Shown: piece after piece, positions 1 through 6,105 of the stretch
Layout: each line of letters opens with the position of its first letter
Numbering within the stretch: the first letter of the stretch is position 1
From: Geobacter sp. UBA4074
GTDB lineage: Bacteria; Desulfobacterota; Desulfuromonadia; Geobacterales; Pseudopelobacteraceae
DNA: 6,105 nt
Direction: 5' to 3'
Assembly: GCA_002383415.1 (NCBI GenBank)
Contig: DFYU01000085.1
Location: 1 to 6,105 of the forward strand
Program-made: the position numbers and the translations under genes
The notes under the pieces: model-generated
Database searches by the model: none
What the model saw: only the letters and a program-made list of their open reading frames with translations
Told to the model about the DNA's origin: nothing

Positions 1-990
1 ACCAAGGGGATGATCGGCGCCCGCGAACTGGCCATGATGAAGGACGGCGTGATCGTGATGAACGTGGCCCGGGGTGGCATCATCGACGAGCCGGCCCTGC
101 TGGATGCCCTGAACAGCACCAAGATATCCATCGCCGGGGTAGATGTCTGGAGCCAGGAACCCCCCACTACCGACACCTTGAAGGCGCTGATCGCCCATCC
201 CAAGATGACCGTGACCCCTCACCTGGGTGCCAATACCCAGGAGGCCCAGATCAACGTGGCGGTGGATGTCTCCAAGGAGATCCTTAACTATCTGGACGAA
301 AAACCGCTGGAGAATGCGGTCAATATCCCCCGCTTCGACATGGCCCTGATGGACCAGATGCGCCCGTTCCTGAACCTGATGAACGTGATGGCCGACTTTG
401 GTATCCAGCTCTTGGACAGCCACCCCAGCAAGCTGACCTTCAGCTATGCCGGCAACATCGCCCATTACGACTGCTCGCCGTTGACCGTCTGCGGTCTGGC
501 GGCCCTGTTGGACCGGGTGGTGGACCAGGAGGTCAATATGGTCAACGCCAGCCTGATCGCCGACCAGATGGGGATTGTGGTGGAGGAGACCAAGACCACC
601 TCGGCCGACGCCTTCTCCAACCTGATTACTCTGATTGCCGAAGGTGACGGCAAGCGCCGTACCATCGCCGGCACCCTGTTCGAAGGTGCGCCGCGTATCG
701 TCCGGCTGCGTGACTACGCCATGGACTTCACCCCGGAAGAGCATATGCTGCTGCTGCACTACGCCGACCGGCCCGGCATGATCGGCAAGCTTGGCACCAT
801 CATGGGCCAGCGTGACATCAACATCGCCGCCATGAACCTGGGCCGCAGTGAGAAGCGGGGCGAGGCGATGGTGATCCTGTCACTTGATTCAGCCGTGCCC
901 ACGGAGGTGATTGAAGAGATCCGCCAGGCCACCGATGCCAGCTTTATCCGGCCGATCCATATGCCGGCCCTCAAATCAGAAAAACGGTAA
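1..990 (+). CDS. serA: D-3-phosphoglycerate dehydrogenase, C-terminal part (5' end outside window)
   Basis: This enzyme oxidises 3-phosphoglycerate to 3-phosphohydroxypyruvate with NAD+, the first step of serine synthesis in the cytoplasm. The reading frame is open from base 1, so the gene enters from the left; 329 codons are visible. Long-form SerA proteins are about 525-545 residues, so roughly 200 N-terminal residues are missing. Visible residues (numbered from the first codon) include the end of the catalytic domain: NVARGGIIDE with the substrate arginine at 24, the catalytic glutamate in SQEPP at 53, and the catalytic histidine in PHLGANTQEA at 74. Residues ~110-245 match the intervening allosteric-substrate-binding domain of long SerA. 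Residues ~248-322 form a C-terminal ACT domain (LLHYADRPGMIGKLG, then DINIAAMNLGR), the usual serine feedback site. No terminator is evident after the stop, but a new promoter starts 23 bp downstream, so it is probably not part of the pyr operon. Identification is firm. Confidence 0.95.
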   Translation, partial: TKGMIGARELAMMKDGVIVMNVARGGIIDEPALLDALNSTKISIAGVDVWSQEPPTTDTLKALIAHPKMTVTPHLGANTQEAQINVAVDVSKEILNYLDEKPLENAVNIPRFDMALMDQMRPFLNLMNVMADFGIQLLDSHPSKLTFSYAGNIAHYDCSPLTVCGLAALLDRVVDQEVNMVNASLIADQMGIVVEETKTTSADAFSNLITLIAEGDGKRRTIAGTLFEGAPRIVRLRDYAMDFTPEEHMLLLHYADRPGMIGKLGTIMGQRDINIAAMNLGRSEKRGEAMVILSLDSAVPTEVIEEIRQATDASFIRPIHMPALKSEKR

Positions 991-1012
991 CGGATTTTAA
1001 TCTTTCTTCCCC

Positions 1013-1041
1013 TTGACCGTCCGGGCGGGGGGTGCTAGAGT
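1013..1041 (+). promoter_or_regulatory. Predicted sigma70 promoter of the pyr operon
   Basis: TTGACC (1013-1018, -35) and TAGAGT (1036-1041, -10) are separated by 17 bp, the optimal spacing. TG at 1033-1034, one base before the -10, gives an extended -10 element. Transcription would start near 1047-1049, giving a leader of about 135 nt before pyrR that contains both the PyrR hairpin and the terminator. The position between the serA stop and these leader elements makes it the natural operon promoter. This is a prediction from motifs only. Confidence 0.7.
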
Positions 1042-1064
1042 ACCGCAACGTTTCACATAACCGG

Positions 1065-1097
1065 CCTTTTAAACTAACCCCGTGAGGTTAACAAAGG
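1065..1097 (+). promoter_or_regulatory. PyrR-binding RNA hairpin (anti-antiterminator)
   Basis: The segment AACCCCGTGAGGTT (1076-1089) matches 13 of 14 positions of the classical PyrR-binding consensus ARUCCNGNGAGGYU known from Bacillus. It folds as expected for that element. TAACC (1075-1079) pairs with GGTTA (1086-1090), leaving the hexaloop CCGTGA (1080-1085), which fits CNGNGA exactly. Below is an asymmetric internal loop, purine-rich on the 5' side (1070-1074 against 1091-1092). A lower stem follows, CCTTT (1065-1069) with AAAGG (1093-1097). With a terminator downstream and pyrR as the first gene, the likely role is uridine-nucleotide-dependent attenuation: PyrR stabilises this hairpin and lets the terminator form. 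Confidence 0.82.
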
Positions 1098-1123
1098 TGT
1101 ACGATAACCAGCCAGATATAAGG

Positions 1124-1162
1124 AAGGGTCTTTCCGTGCACGCGCGGAAAGACCCTTTTTTT
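1124..1162 (+). terminator. Intrinsic terminator in the pyr leader (attenuator)
   Basis: A perfect 11-bp stem, GGGTCTTTCCG (1126-1136) with CGGAAAGACCC (1145-1155), can extend inward by a U-G and a G-C pair to a four-base loop (1139-1142). It extends outward by two A-U pairs that use the start of the tract. A run of seven T (1156-1162) follows directly. It lies downstream of the predicted promoter and PyrR site and ends 19 bp before the pyrR start codon, so it must be read through for the operon to be expressed. It could in principle be a terminator for serA only, but the intervening promoter and PyrR hairpin argue for an attenuator. Confidence 0.9.
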
Positions 1163-1181
1163 ATCTCAAAGGAGGACAGCA

Positions 1182-1724
1182 ATGGCAGGTGATACGACCA
1201 AGACCGTAATCCTGGACAACAGCGGTATCCGGCGGGCAATGACCCGCATCTCCCACGAGATCCTGGAAAAAAACAAGGGGCTCTCGAACGTGGTGCTGAT
1301 CGGTATTCAGTCCGGCGGTGCCCATCTGGCCCGCGAGATATCCAACTGTATGGAGCTTATCGAGGGGGAGCGGGTGCCGGTGGGCTCGGTGGACATCACC
1401 CTGTACCGGGACGATTTCAAGAGCCAGGCGCCCCATAAATCGGTGGGCAAGACCGACATCACCTTTTCTCTGGAGGGGAAGCGAGTGGTGCTGGTGGACG
1501 ATGTGCTGTACACCGGCCGCACCATCCGGGCCGCCATGGACGCCCTGATGGATTACGGTCGGCCGCAGCTGATTCAGCTGGCGGTGCTGATCGACCGGGG
1601 CCACCGCGAACTGCCGATCCGGGCAGACTTTGTGGGACGTAACGTGCCCACCAGCCAGAAAGAAAATGTGGAAGTGCTGTTTGACGACAAGCAGCAGCCG
1701 GTTGAAGTGGTGCTGGAAAAATAA
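1182..1724 (+). CDS. pyrR: Bifunctional pyr operon attenuator / uracil phosphoribosyltransferase PyrR
   Basis: PyrR binds pyr mRNA in response to UMP/UTP and, in many bacteria, also converts uracil plus PRPP to UMP. The 180-residue length is typical. It has a type I phosphoribosyltransferase fold: the PRPP signature VVLVDDVLYTGRT at residues 102-114, DITLYRDD at 71-78, and the family tail HRELPIRADFVGRNVPTS at 141-158. The N-terminal helix IRRAMTRISHEI (16-27) and the HR pair at 141-142 resemble regions tied to RNA binding in Bacillus PyrR. The PRPP-loop segment reads IGIQSGGAHLA (40-50) rather than the Bacillus KTRG form, so uracil phosphoribosyltransferase activity is less certain than RNA binding. 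ATG 1182 is preceded by a near-perfect AAAGGAGG (1168-1175) just after the terminator T-run. It is first in the operon, 18 bp before pyrB, and is probably autoregulated through its own leader. Confidence 0.95.
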   Translation: MAGDTTKTVILDNSGIRRAMTRISHEILEKNKGLSNVVLIGIQSGGAHLAREISNCMELIEGERVPVGSVDITLYRDDFKSQAPHKSVGKTDITFSLEGKRVVLVDDVLYTGRTIRAAMDALMDYGRPQLIQLAVLIDRGHRELPIRADFVGRNVPTSQKENVEVLFDDKQQPVEVVLEK

Positions 1725-1742
1725 CCCAGGGGGGAGACCAAC

Positions 1743-2678
1743 GTGGCCACCGAGTTCAAGCATAAGGACATCATCGCGCTCAGGGATCTGAACAAGGACG
1801 AGATCGAACTGCTCATCTCCACGGCGGAGAGCATGCGTGAGGTCAACAGCCGGTCCATCAAGAAGGTACCGACCCTGCGGGGCAAGACCATCATCAACCT
1901 GTTCTATGAATCATCCACCCGCACCCGCACCTCCTTCGAGATCGCCGGTAAGCGGCTTTCGGCCGACACCGTCAACATTGCCCCCTCCAACAGCTCGGCC
2001 ACCAAGGGGGAGACCCTCTCCGACACGGCCCTGAACCTGCTGGCCATGAAGCCGGACATCATCGTGATGCGCCATGCCGTCTCCGGCTCCCACTACTACC
2101 TGTCCAAAAAGGTGGGCTGTTCCATCATCAACGCCGGTGATGGCGCCCATGAACATCCCTCCCAGGGGCTTTTGGACATGCTGACCATCAAGGACCGTTT
2201 TGGCCGGCTGGATGGCCTCAAGGTGGCCATTGTAGGCGACATTACCCACAGCCGGGTGGCCCGTTCCGATATCCAGGGCCTGACCAAGATGGGCTCCTCG
2301 ATCTACCTGGCCGGTCCGCCCACCATGATGCCCCCTGGCGTTGAGCGCTTGGGTAATGTCACGGTCTGCGGCACCATGAAGGAGGCTATTGCTGACGCCG
2401 ACGTGGTAATCATGCTGCGCATCCAGCAGGAGCGCCAGGGCAAGACCCTGATGCCCAATGCTCGTGAATACTCGCGCTACTTCGGCCTGAATCCTGAAAA
2501 CCTGAAATGGGCCAAGCCGGATGCCATGGTGATGCACCCCGGTCCGATCAATCGCGGGGTGGAACTCTCCTCCTACGTGGCTGACGGCGGCCAGTCCCAC
2601 GTGCTGAAGCAGGTGGAAAACGGGGTGGCGGTCAGGATGGCGATGCTCTACCATGTGTGTGGTGGCGAACTGGAGTAA
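1743..2678 (+). CDS. pyrB: Aspartate carbamoyltransferase, catalytic chain
   Basis: PyrB condenses carbamoyl phosphate with L-aspartate to N-carbamoyl-aspartate, the committed step of pyrimidine synthesis in the cytoplasm. The 311 residues match the usual catalytic chain length. Carbamoyl-phosphate contacts are visible: STRTR at 58-62 inside FYESSTRTRTSFE, the mobile-loop SSATKGE at 84-90 (Lys88), and HPSQ at 138-141 (His138, Gln141). Aspartate-site residues include Arg171 in SRVARS, Arg226 and Gln228 in MLRIQQER, and HPGPINRG at 265-272. The start is GTG at 1743, supported by a purine-rich AGGGGGGAG (1728-1736) six bases upstream and by the family N-terminus. It follows pyrR by 18 bp. No regulatory-chain gene (pyrI) follows; pyrC does, after a 90-bp gap. 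Confidence 0.96.
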   Translation: MATEFKHKDIIALRDLNKDEIELLISTAESMREVNSRSIKKVPTLRGKTIINLFYESSTRTRTSFEIAGKRLSADTVNIAPSNSSATKGETLSDTALNLLAMKPDIIVMRHAVSGSHYYLSKKVGCSIINAGDGAHEHPSQGLLDMLTIKDRFGRLDGLKVAIVGDITHSRVARSDIQGLTKMGSSIYLAGPPTMMPPGVERLGNVTVCGTMKEAIADADVVIMLRIQQERQGKTLMPNAREYSRYFGLNPENLKWAKPDAMVMHPGPINRGVELSSYVADGGQSHVLKQVENGVAVRMAMLYHVCGGELE

Positions 2679-2726
2679 CAGGTTAAGGCTGAGGTTTAGG
2701 TTGAGCTCAAACTAAACCTGAACCTG
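2679..2726 (+). repeat. Inverted repeat of imperfect AGGTTN hexamers between pyrB and pyrC
   Basis: Directly after the pyrB stop the + strand reads AGGTTA-AGGCTG-AGGTTT-AGGTTG (2680-2703), a tandem run of a degenerate hexamer. Its complement then follows as CTAAAC-CTGAAC-CTG (2712-2726) around the centre TTGAGCTCAA (2701-2710). The arms pair as CAGGTT (2679-2684) with AACCTG (2721-2726), and AGGTTTAG (2692-2699) with CTAAACCT (2712-2719), with a left-side bulge between the two helices. There is no following T-run, so it is not a standard terminator. It looks like a small intergenic repeat; whether it occurs elsewhere in the genome cannot be seen here. Confidence 0.75.
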
Positions 2727-2757
2727 TGAACAAGGTGAACGAAAACCTATCTTTTGC

Positions 2758-2764
2758 GAGGTGA
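2758..2764 (+). promoter_or_regulatory. Ribosome binding site that sets the pyrC start
   Basis: GAGGTGA lies four bases before ATG 2769. An in-frame TTG at 2754 would add five residues, but it would place this Shine-Dalgarno inside the coding region and has no comparable site upstream. ATG 2769 also gives the expected dihydroorotase N-terminus (MNLLIKGGRVIDP). Confidence 0.75.
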
Positions 2765-2768
2765 ACAT

Positions 2769-4046
2769 ATGAATCTTCTGATCAAAGGCGGCAGGGTGAT
2801 TGATCCTTCACAGGGTATTGACGATACCCTGGATGTCGTGGTGGAAAACGGCAGGGTCAAGGAGATTGGCAAGGGGCTGGCAGCACCGGCCGGGGCGGAG
2901 ACCATCGACGCCAGCGGCAGGTATGTGGTGCCGGGCCTGATCGATATGCACGTCCACCTGCGGGACCCGGGTCTGGAGTACAAGGAGGACATCGTCTCCG
3001 GCACCAGGGCGGCGGTGGCGGGCGGCTTCACCTCAGTGGCCTGTATGCCCAACACCAAGCCGGCCATCGATAACAAGGCCGTGGCCAGCTACATCATCAA
3101 CAAGGCAAAAACCGAAGGCTTCTGCAATGTCTTCCCGGTGGGCACCATCACCCAGGCCATGCATGGCGACCGGCTGGCCGAGATGGGTGAACTGAAAGAG
3201 GCCGGTTGTGTGGCGGTCTCGGACGACGGCAAGCCGGTCAAGAACAGCGAACTGATGCGTCGTGCCCTGGAGTACGCCAACGGTATGGGTATCCTGGTGA
3301 TCTCCCACGCCGAAGAGCTGGAACTGGTGGGTGAGGGGGTAATGAACGAGGGCTTCACCGCCACCGAGCTGGGGCTGAAGGGGATTCCCCGGGTGGCCGA
3401 GGATATCGCCACCGCTCGTGAGATCATGCTGGCCGAGTACGTGGGCGCTCCGGTGCATATCGCCCATGTCTCCACCGCCGGCTCGGTACGGATCATCCGT
3501 GAGGCCAAGGCCCGTGGCGTGAAAGTGACCTGCGAGACCGCCCCCCACTACTTCACCCTGACCGACGACGCGGTGCGGGGCTACAACACCAACGCCAAGA
3601 TGAACCCGCCTCTGCGGGAGGCGGCCGACGTGGCGGCCATCAAACAGGGTCTGAAAGACGGTACGATCGACTGCATCGCCACTGACCACGCGCCACACCA
3701 CCTGGACGAGAAGGATATGGAATTCAATGAGGCCATGAACGGCATCATCGGCCTTGAAACTTCTTTACCACTCTCCCTCGGATTGGTGCGGGAAGGGGCG
3801 ATAAGCTTGCAACAATTGGTGGAGAAAATGAGTTGCAACCCATCAAAGATACTTGGAGTTGATCGCGGAACGCTCAAGGCGGGCAGTGTGGCCGACATCA
3901 CCGTGATCGATCCGGATAAAAACTGGACCGTGGTGGCCGAGCAGCTGGCCAGCAAGTCCAAGAACACCCCCTGGCTGGGGGAGCCCATGACCGGCGCGGC
4001 TGCTGCAACCGTGGTGGCCGGTAAGATTGTTTTCAACGGCAGATAG
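2769..4046 (+). CDS. pyrC: Dihydroorotase (class I, Zn-dependent)
   Basis: PyrC reversibly cyclises N-carbamoyl-aspartate to dihydroorotate, the third pyrimidine step. The protein has 425 residues, the normal class I length, and an amidohydrolase barrel with flanking beta segments. Metal and catalytic residues are visible: DMHVHLRDPG (His61, His63), VSDDGKPV (Asp152/153), ISHAEE (His180), HIAHVS (His230/His233), NAKMNPPLR for substrate binding (275-283), and ATDHAPHH (Asp306). The VSDDG segment in place of a carboxylated lysine resembles the Aquifex-type enzyme. It lies 90 bp after pyrB and 22 bp before carA. One oddity: between about 3753 and 3878 (residues 329-370) none of nine leucines is CTG and two isoleucines are ATA. 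In the rest of the gene 22 of 23 leucines are CTG. The frame and protein motifs stay intact, so the gene is probably functional. Confidence 0.96.
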   Translation: MNLLIKGGRVIDPSQGIDDTLDVVVENGRVKEIGKGLAAPAGAETIDASGRYVVPGLIDMHVHLRDPGLEYKEDIVSGTRAAVAGGFTSVACMPNTKPAIDNKAVASYIINKAKTEGFCNVFPVGTITQAMHGDRLAEMGELKEAGCVAVSDDGKPVKNSELMRRALEYANGMGILVISHAEELELVGEGVMNEGFTATELGLKGIPRVAEDIATAREIMLAEYVGAPVHIAHVSTAGSVRIIREAKARGVKVTCETAPHYFTLTDDAVRGYNTNAKMNPPLREAADVAAIKQGLKDGTIDCIATDHAPHHLDEKDMEFNEAMNGIIGLETSLPLSLGLVREGAISLQQLVEKMSCNPSKILGVDRGTLKAGSVADITVIDPDKNWTVVAEQLASKSKNTPWLGEPMTGAAAATVVAGKIVFNGR

Positions 4047-4068
4047 AACCAACTAATCAGGAGAAGCA

Positions 4069-5202
4069 ATGAGTACGAAAGCGATCCTTGCGCTGGCAGA
4101 CGGGCGCATCTTTGAAGGCAGATCATTCGGGGCCGGCGGTGAAGTGACTGGCGAGGTGGTGTTCAATACCGCCATGACCGGTTATCAGGAGGTCTTGACC
4201 GACCCCTCCTACAAGGGCCAGATGGTCACCATGACCTACACCCAGATCGGCAACACCGGCATCAACCCTGAGGATATCGAGAGCCGCGGCCTGTTCCTGT
4301 CCGGCTTGATCGTGCGGGAATACCTGGACTTCCCCTCCAACTTCCGCAGCACCATGTCTCTGGATGCCTACCTGAAGGAAAACAACGTGGTGGGTATTCA
4401 CGGTCTTGATACCCGGGCCCTGACCCGTCACCTGCGGGACCAGGGCGCCCAGAACGGGATCATCTCAACGGTTGACTTTGACCACTCCTCGTTGGTGGCC
4501 AAGGCCAGGGCGGTGCCCAGCATGGCCGGCTTGGATCTGGCCTCCGGCGTGTCGGTGGACAAGCCGTATCACTGGACCGAAGGGCTCTGGCAGCTGGGGG
4601 CGGGCTATCCCCAGGTTGATCCCGCCAGCCTGAACTACAAGGTGGTGGCCTACGATTTCGGCATCAAGTACAACATCCTGCGTTGTCTGGTGGATGCCGG
4701 CTGCGACGTGACCGTGGTGCCAGCCACCTTCCCGGCCGATGAGGCCCTGGCCCTGAACCCGGACGGTATCTTCCTCTCGAACGGCCCCGGCGATCCGGAG
4801 CCGTTGACTGAGTCCATCGAGATCATCAAGCAGTTTGTGGGCAAGAAGCCGATCTTCGGCATCTGCCTGGGGCACCAGCTGCTGGGCCTGGCCCTGGGGG
4901 GCAAGACGGTCAAGCTGCCCTTCGGCAACCACGGCTCTAACCTGCCGGTGATGGACATGGCCACCCGCAAGGTTGAGATCACCTCCCAGAACCACGGCTT
5001 TGCGGTGGACCTGGATTCGTTGGGGGATGCCGCCTGTCTGGGGCATGAAAACCTGAACGATCAGACCGTGGAGGGAATCAGCCACTGCACGCTGCCGATC
5101 TTCTCGGTGCAGCATCACCCCGAGGCCTCGCCGGGGCCCCATGATTCGCATTACTTGTTTTCGCGCTTCGTGGCAATGATGGAAAAACATAAGCAGCACT
5201 GA
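4069..5202 (+). CDS. carA: Carbamoyl-phosphate synthase, small (glutaminase) subunit
   Basis: CarA hydrolyses glutamine and channels ammonia to CarB for carbamoyl phosphate synthesis, which feeds pyrimidine and arginine pathways. The 377 residues match the family. The N-terminal CarA-specific domain is recognisable (VVFNTAMTGYQEVLTDPSY at 30-48). The class I glutamine amidotransferase domain follows from ~190: FLSNGPGDPEP (235-245), the nucleophile Cys266 in FGICLGHQLLG, QNHGF (His309), and the His350/Glu352 pair in QHHPEASPGP. The glutamine-site loop reads FGNHGSNLPV (285-294), whereas E. coli has FGHHGGNHPV; catalytic residues are unaffected. AGGAGA (4059-4064) supports ATG 4069. It lies 22 bp after pyrC and its stop overlaps the next start. 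carB is not in the window. Confidence 0.97.
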   Translation: MSTKAILALADGRIFEGRSFGAGGEVTGEVVFNTAMTGYQEVLTDPSYKGQMVTMTYTQIGNTGINPEDIESRGLFLSGLIVREYLDFPSNFRSTMSLDAYLKENNVVGIHGLDTRALTRHLRDQGAQNGIISTVDFDHSSLVAKARAVPSMAGLDLASGVSVDKPYHWTEGLWQLGAGYPQVDPASLNYKVVAYDFGIKYNILRCLVDAGCDVTVVPATFPADEALALNPDGIFLSNGPGDPEPLTESIEIIKQFVGKKPIFGICLGHQLLGLALGGKTVKLPFGNHGSNLPVMDMATRKVEITSQNHGFAVDLDSLGDAACLGHENLNDQTVEGISHCTLPIFSVQHHPEASPGPHDSHYLFSRFVAMMEKHKQH

Positions 5203-6105
5203 TGCAGCCGTACCACGCCCTGTATCAATCAGGAGAGCTGCTGCAGCGGGTCAAGGAAGGCTACCGACGGTTGGCGGCCTGTGACCTCTGCCCGCACCGC
5301 TGCGGGGTGAACCGGATCAGGGGCGAACAGGGCAGGTGTCGTAGCGGTTTTAAACCGCGCATCGCCTCGGCCAACCTGCATCGTGGTGAAGAACCGCCGA
5401 TCAGCGGCAGCAAGGGATCGGGCACAATCTTCTTTTCCGGCTGTACTTTGAGTTGCGTCTTCTGCCAGAATTTCCCGATCAGCCAGCAGAACACGGGCGA
5501 GACGATCAGTACCCTTGAGCTGGCTCGTCGGATGCTAGGGCTGCAACAGCGTGGGGCCCACAACCTGAATCTGGTGACCCCCAGCCACTGGCTGCCCCAG
5601 TTGCTGGCAGCGCTCTGGCTGGCCATACCGCAGGGGTTCAGGCTGCCGCTGGTCTGGAACTCCAGCGGTTACGAGACGATGGATGCCCTGCAACTGCTGG
5701 ATGGTGTTGTGAGTCTCTACCTGCCGGACATGAAATACAGCGACGACCTGCAGGCCAAAGAACTGTCCGACGCGCCTGGGTACACGGCGATCAACCGGCT
5801 GGCGGTGCAGGAGATGCTGCGCCAGGTCGGTCCTCTGCAGACCGATGACCACGGTATTGCCACTCGGGGGTTAATTGTTCGCCATCTGGTGCTGCCGCAG
5901 GGCAGGGCCGGCTCGGCAGTGACCTTGCCCTGGATTGCCAAACACCTTGGGCAGGAGACGCACATCGCCCTGATGAGTCAGTATTTCCCGGCCCATCGGG
6001 CAGCAGCCATGTGCGGAATCAACCGTGGTCTGACCCACCAAGAGTATGATGCCGCCGTGTCAGCCCTGGAAGATGCAGGATTGGAGAACGGCTGGGTGCA
6101 GGAGC
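5202..6105 (+). CDS. PflX-like radical SAM protein of unknown function (3' end outside window)
   Basis: The frame stays open from ATG 5202 to the right edge, giving 301 codons. It carries the radical SAM cluster motif C81-x3-C85-x2-C88 (FFSGCTLSCVFCQN), which binds the 4Fe-4S cluster used to cleave S-adenosylmethionine. An N-terminal cysteine group comes before it: C27, C30, C34 and C46 (CDLCPHRCGVNR, then GEQGRC). This layout is that of the uncharacterised PflX/COG1313 group, related to pyruvate formate-lyase activating enzymes; their substrate is not established. Other family-like segments are LVTPSHW (124-130), VWNSSGYE (151-158) and LPDMKYSDD (174-182). ATG 5202 shares its A with the carA TGA and lacks a clear Shine-Dalgarno, so translation is probably coupled to carA. 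The start fits the family because about 26 residues precede the first cysteine. The family is likely near 310-340 residues, so most of the protein is present. Confidence 0.85.
   Translation, partial: MQPYHALYQSGELLQRVKEGYRRLAACDLCPHRCGVNRIRGEQGRCRSGFKPRIASANLHRGEEPPISGSKGSGTIFFSGCTLSCVFCQNFPISQQNTGETISTLELARRMLGLQQRGAHNLNLVTPSHWLPQLLAALWLAIPQGFRLPLVWNSSGYETMDALQLLDGVVSLYLPDMKYSDDLQAKELSDAPGYTAINRLAVQEMLRQVGPLQTDDHGIATRGLIVRHLVLPQGRAGSAVTLPWIAKHLGQETHIALMSQYFPAHRAAAMCGINRGLTHQEYDAAVSALEDAGLENGWVQE

Noticed and set aside
991..1012. Terminator for serA
   Set aside because: No stem-loop followed by a T-run is present in this short stretch before the promoter.
1082..1192. Possible leader peptide (GTG 1082 or GTG 1097) running through the terminator and past the pyrR start
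   Set aside because: It has only a weak GAGG upstream, overlaps the pyrR ATG, shows no run of regulatory codons, and lies across RNA elements that already explain the region.
1161..1763. Long minus-strand open frame opposite pyrR (with similar ones at 1911-2654, 3033-3701 and 4465-5199)
   Set aside because: They lie opposite well-identified genes, have low-complexity His/Gly/Arg/Val-rich translations, and are expected by-products of GC-rich codon bias.
2680..2703. CRISPR-like repeat
   Set aside because: The hexamer units are contiguous and degenerate, with no spacers.
2679..2726. Intrinsic terminator after pyrB
   Set aside because: The hairpin is imperfect and is followed by TGAACAAGG with no T-run; pyrC and carA continue on the same strand.
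2754..2768. TTG start for pyrC giving five extra residues
   Set aside because: The Shine-Dalgarno GAGGTGA at 2758-2764 and the family N-terminus both point to ATG 2769.
1..6105. A novel defence, mobile or biosynthetic system
   Set aside because: All coding space is taken by recognisable serine and pyrimidine genes plus one radical SAM protein; there are no integrases, transposases, toxins or repeats with spacers.

Overview
This window is ordinary bacterial housekeeping DNA: the 3' part of a serine-biosynthesis gene, then a pyrimidine-biosynthesis operon with its own promoter and attenuator, then the start of a radical SAM gene. The sequence is GC-rich and codon use is strongly biased (leucine mostly CTG). 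The order pyrR-pyrB-pyrC-carA followed by a PflX-like radical SAM gene, next to a long-form serA, fits a Gram-negative anaerobe of the Geobacter/Pelobacter group (Desulfuromonadota). That placement is inference from gene order and protein style, not from a search.

Layout, all on the + strand: serA (3-phosphoglycerate dehydrogenase, 5' end outside the window) ends at 990. Positions 991-1181 are a regulatory gap with a sigma70-type promoter (1013-1041), a PyrR-binding hairpin (1065-1097) and a strong intrinsic terminator (1124-1162) just before pyrR. Then come pyrR (1182-1724), pyrB (1743-2678, GTG start), a 90-bp gap holding an inverted repeat of imperfect hexamers (2679-2726), pyrC (2769-4046), carA (4069-5202), and a radical SAM gene (5202 to the right edge) whose ATG overlaps the carA stop codon.

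How the genes work together: CarA, with CarB (not in this window), makes carbamoyl phosphate. PyrB condenses it with aspartate, and PyrC closes the ring to dihydroorotate. PyrR most likely senses uridine nucleotides, binds the leader hairpin and favours the terminator, shutting the operon down when pyrimidines are plentiful. The role of the radical SAM protein is unknown.

I found no mobile element, CRISPR array, tRNA, rRNA or defence system. The items most worth a second look are the PyrR attenuator, the hexamer-based inverted repeat between pyrB and pyrC, a sharply bounded stretch of deviant codon use near the 3' end of pyrC, and the radical SAM gene coupled to carA.
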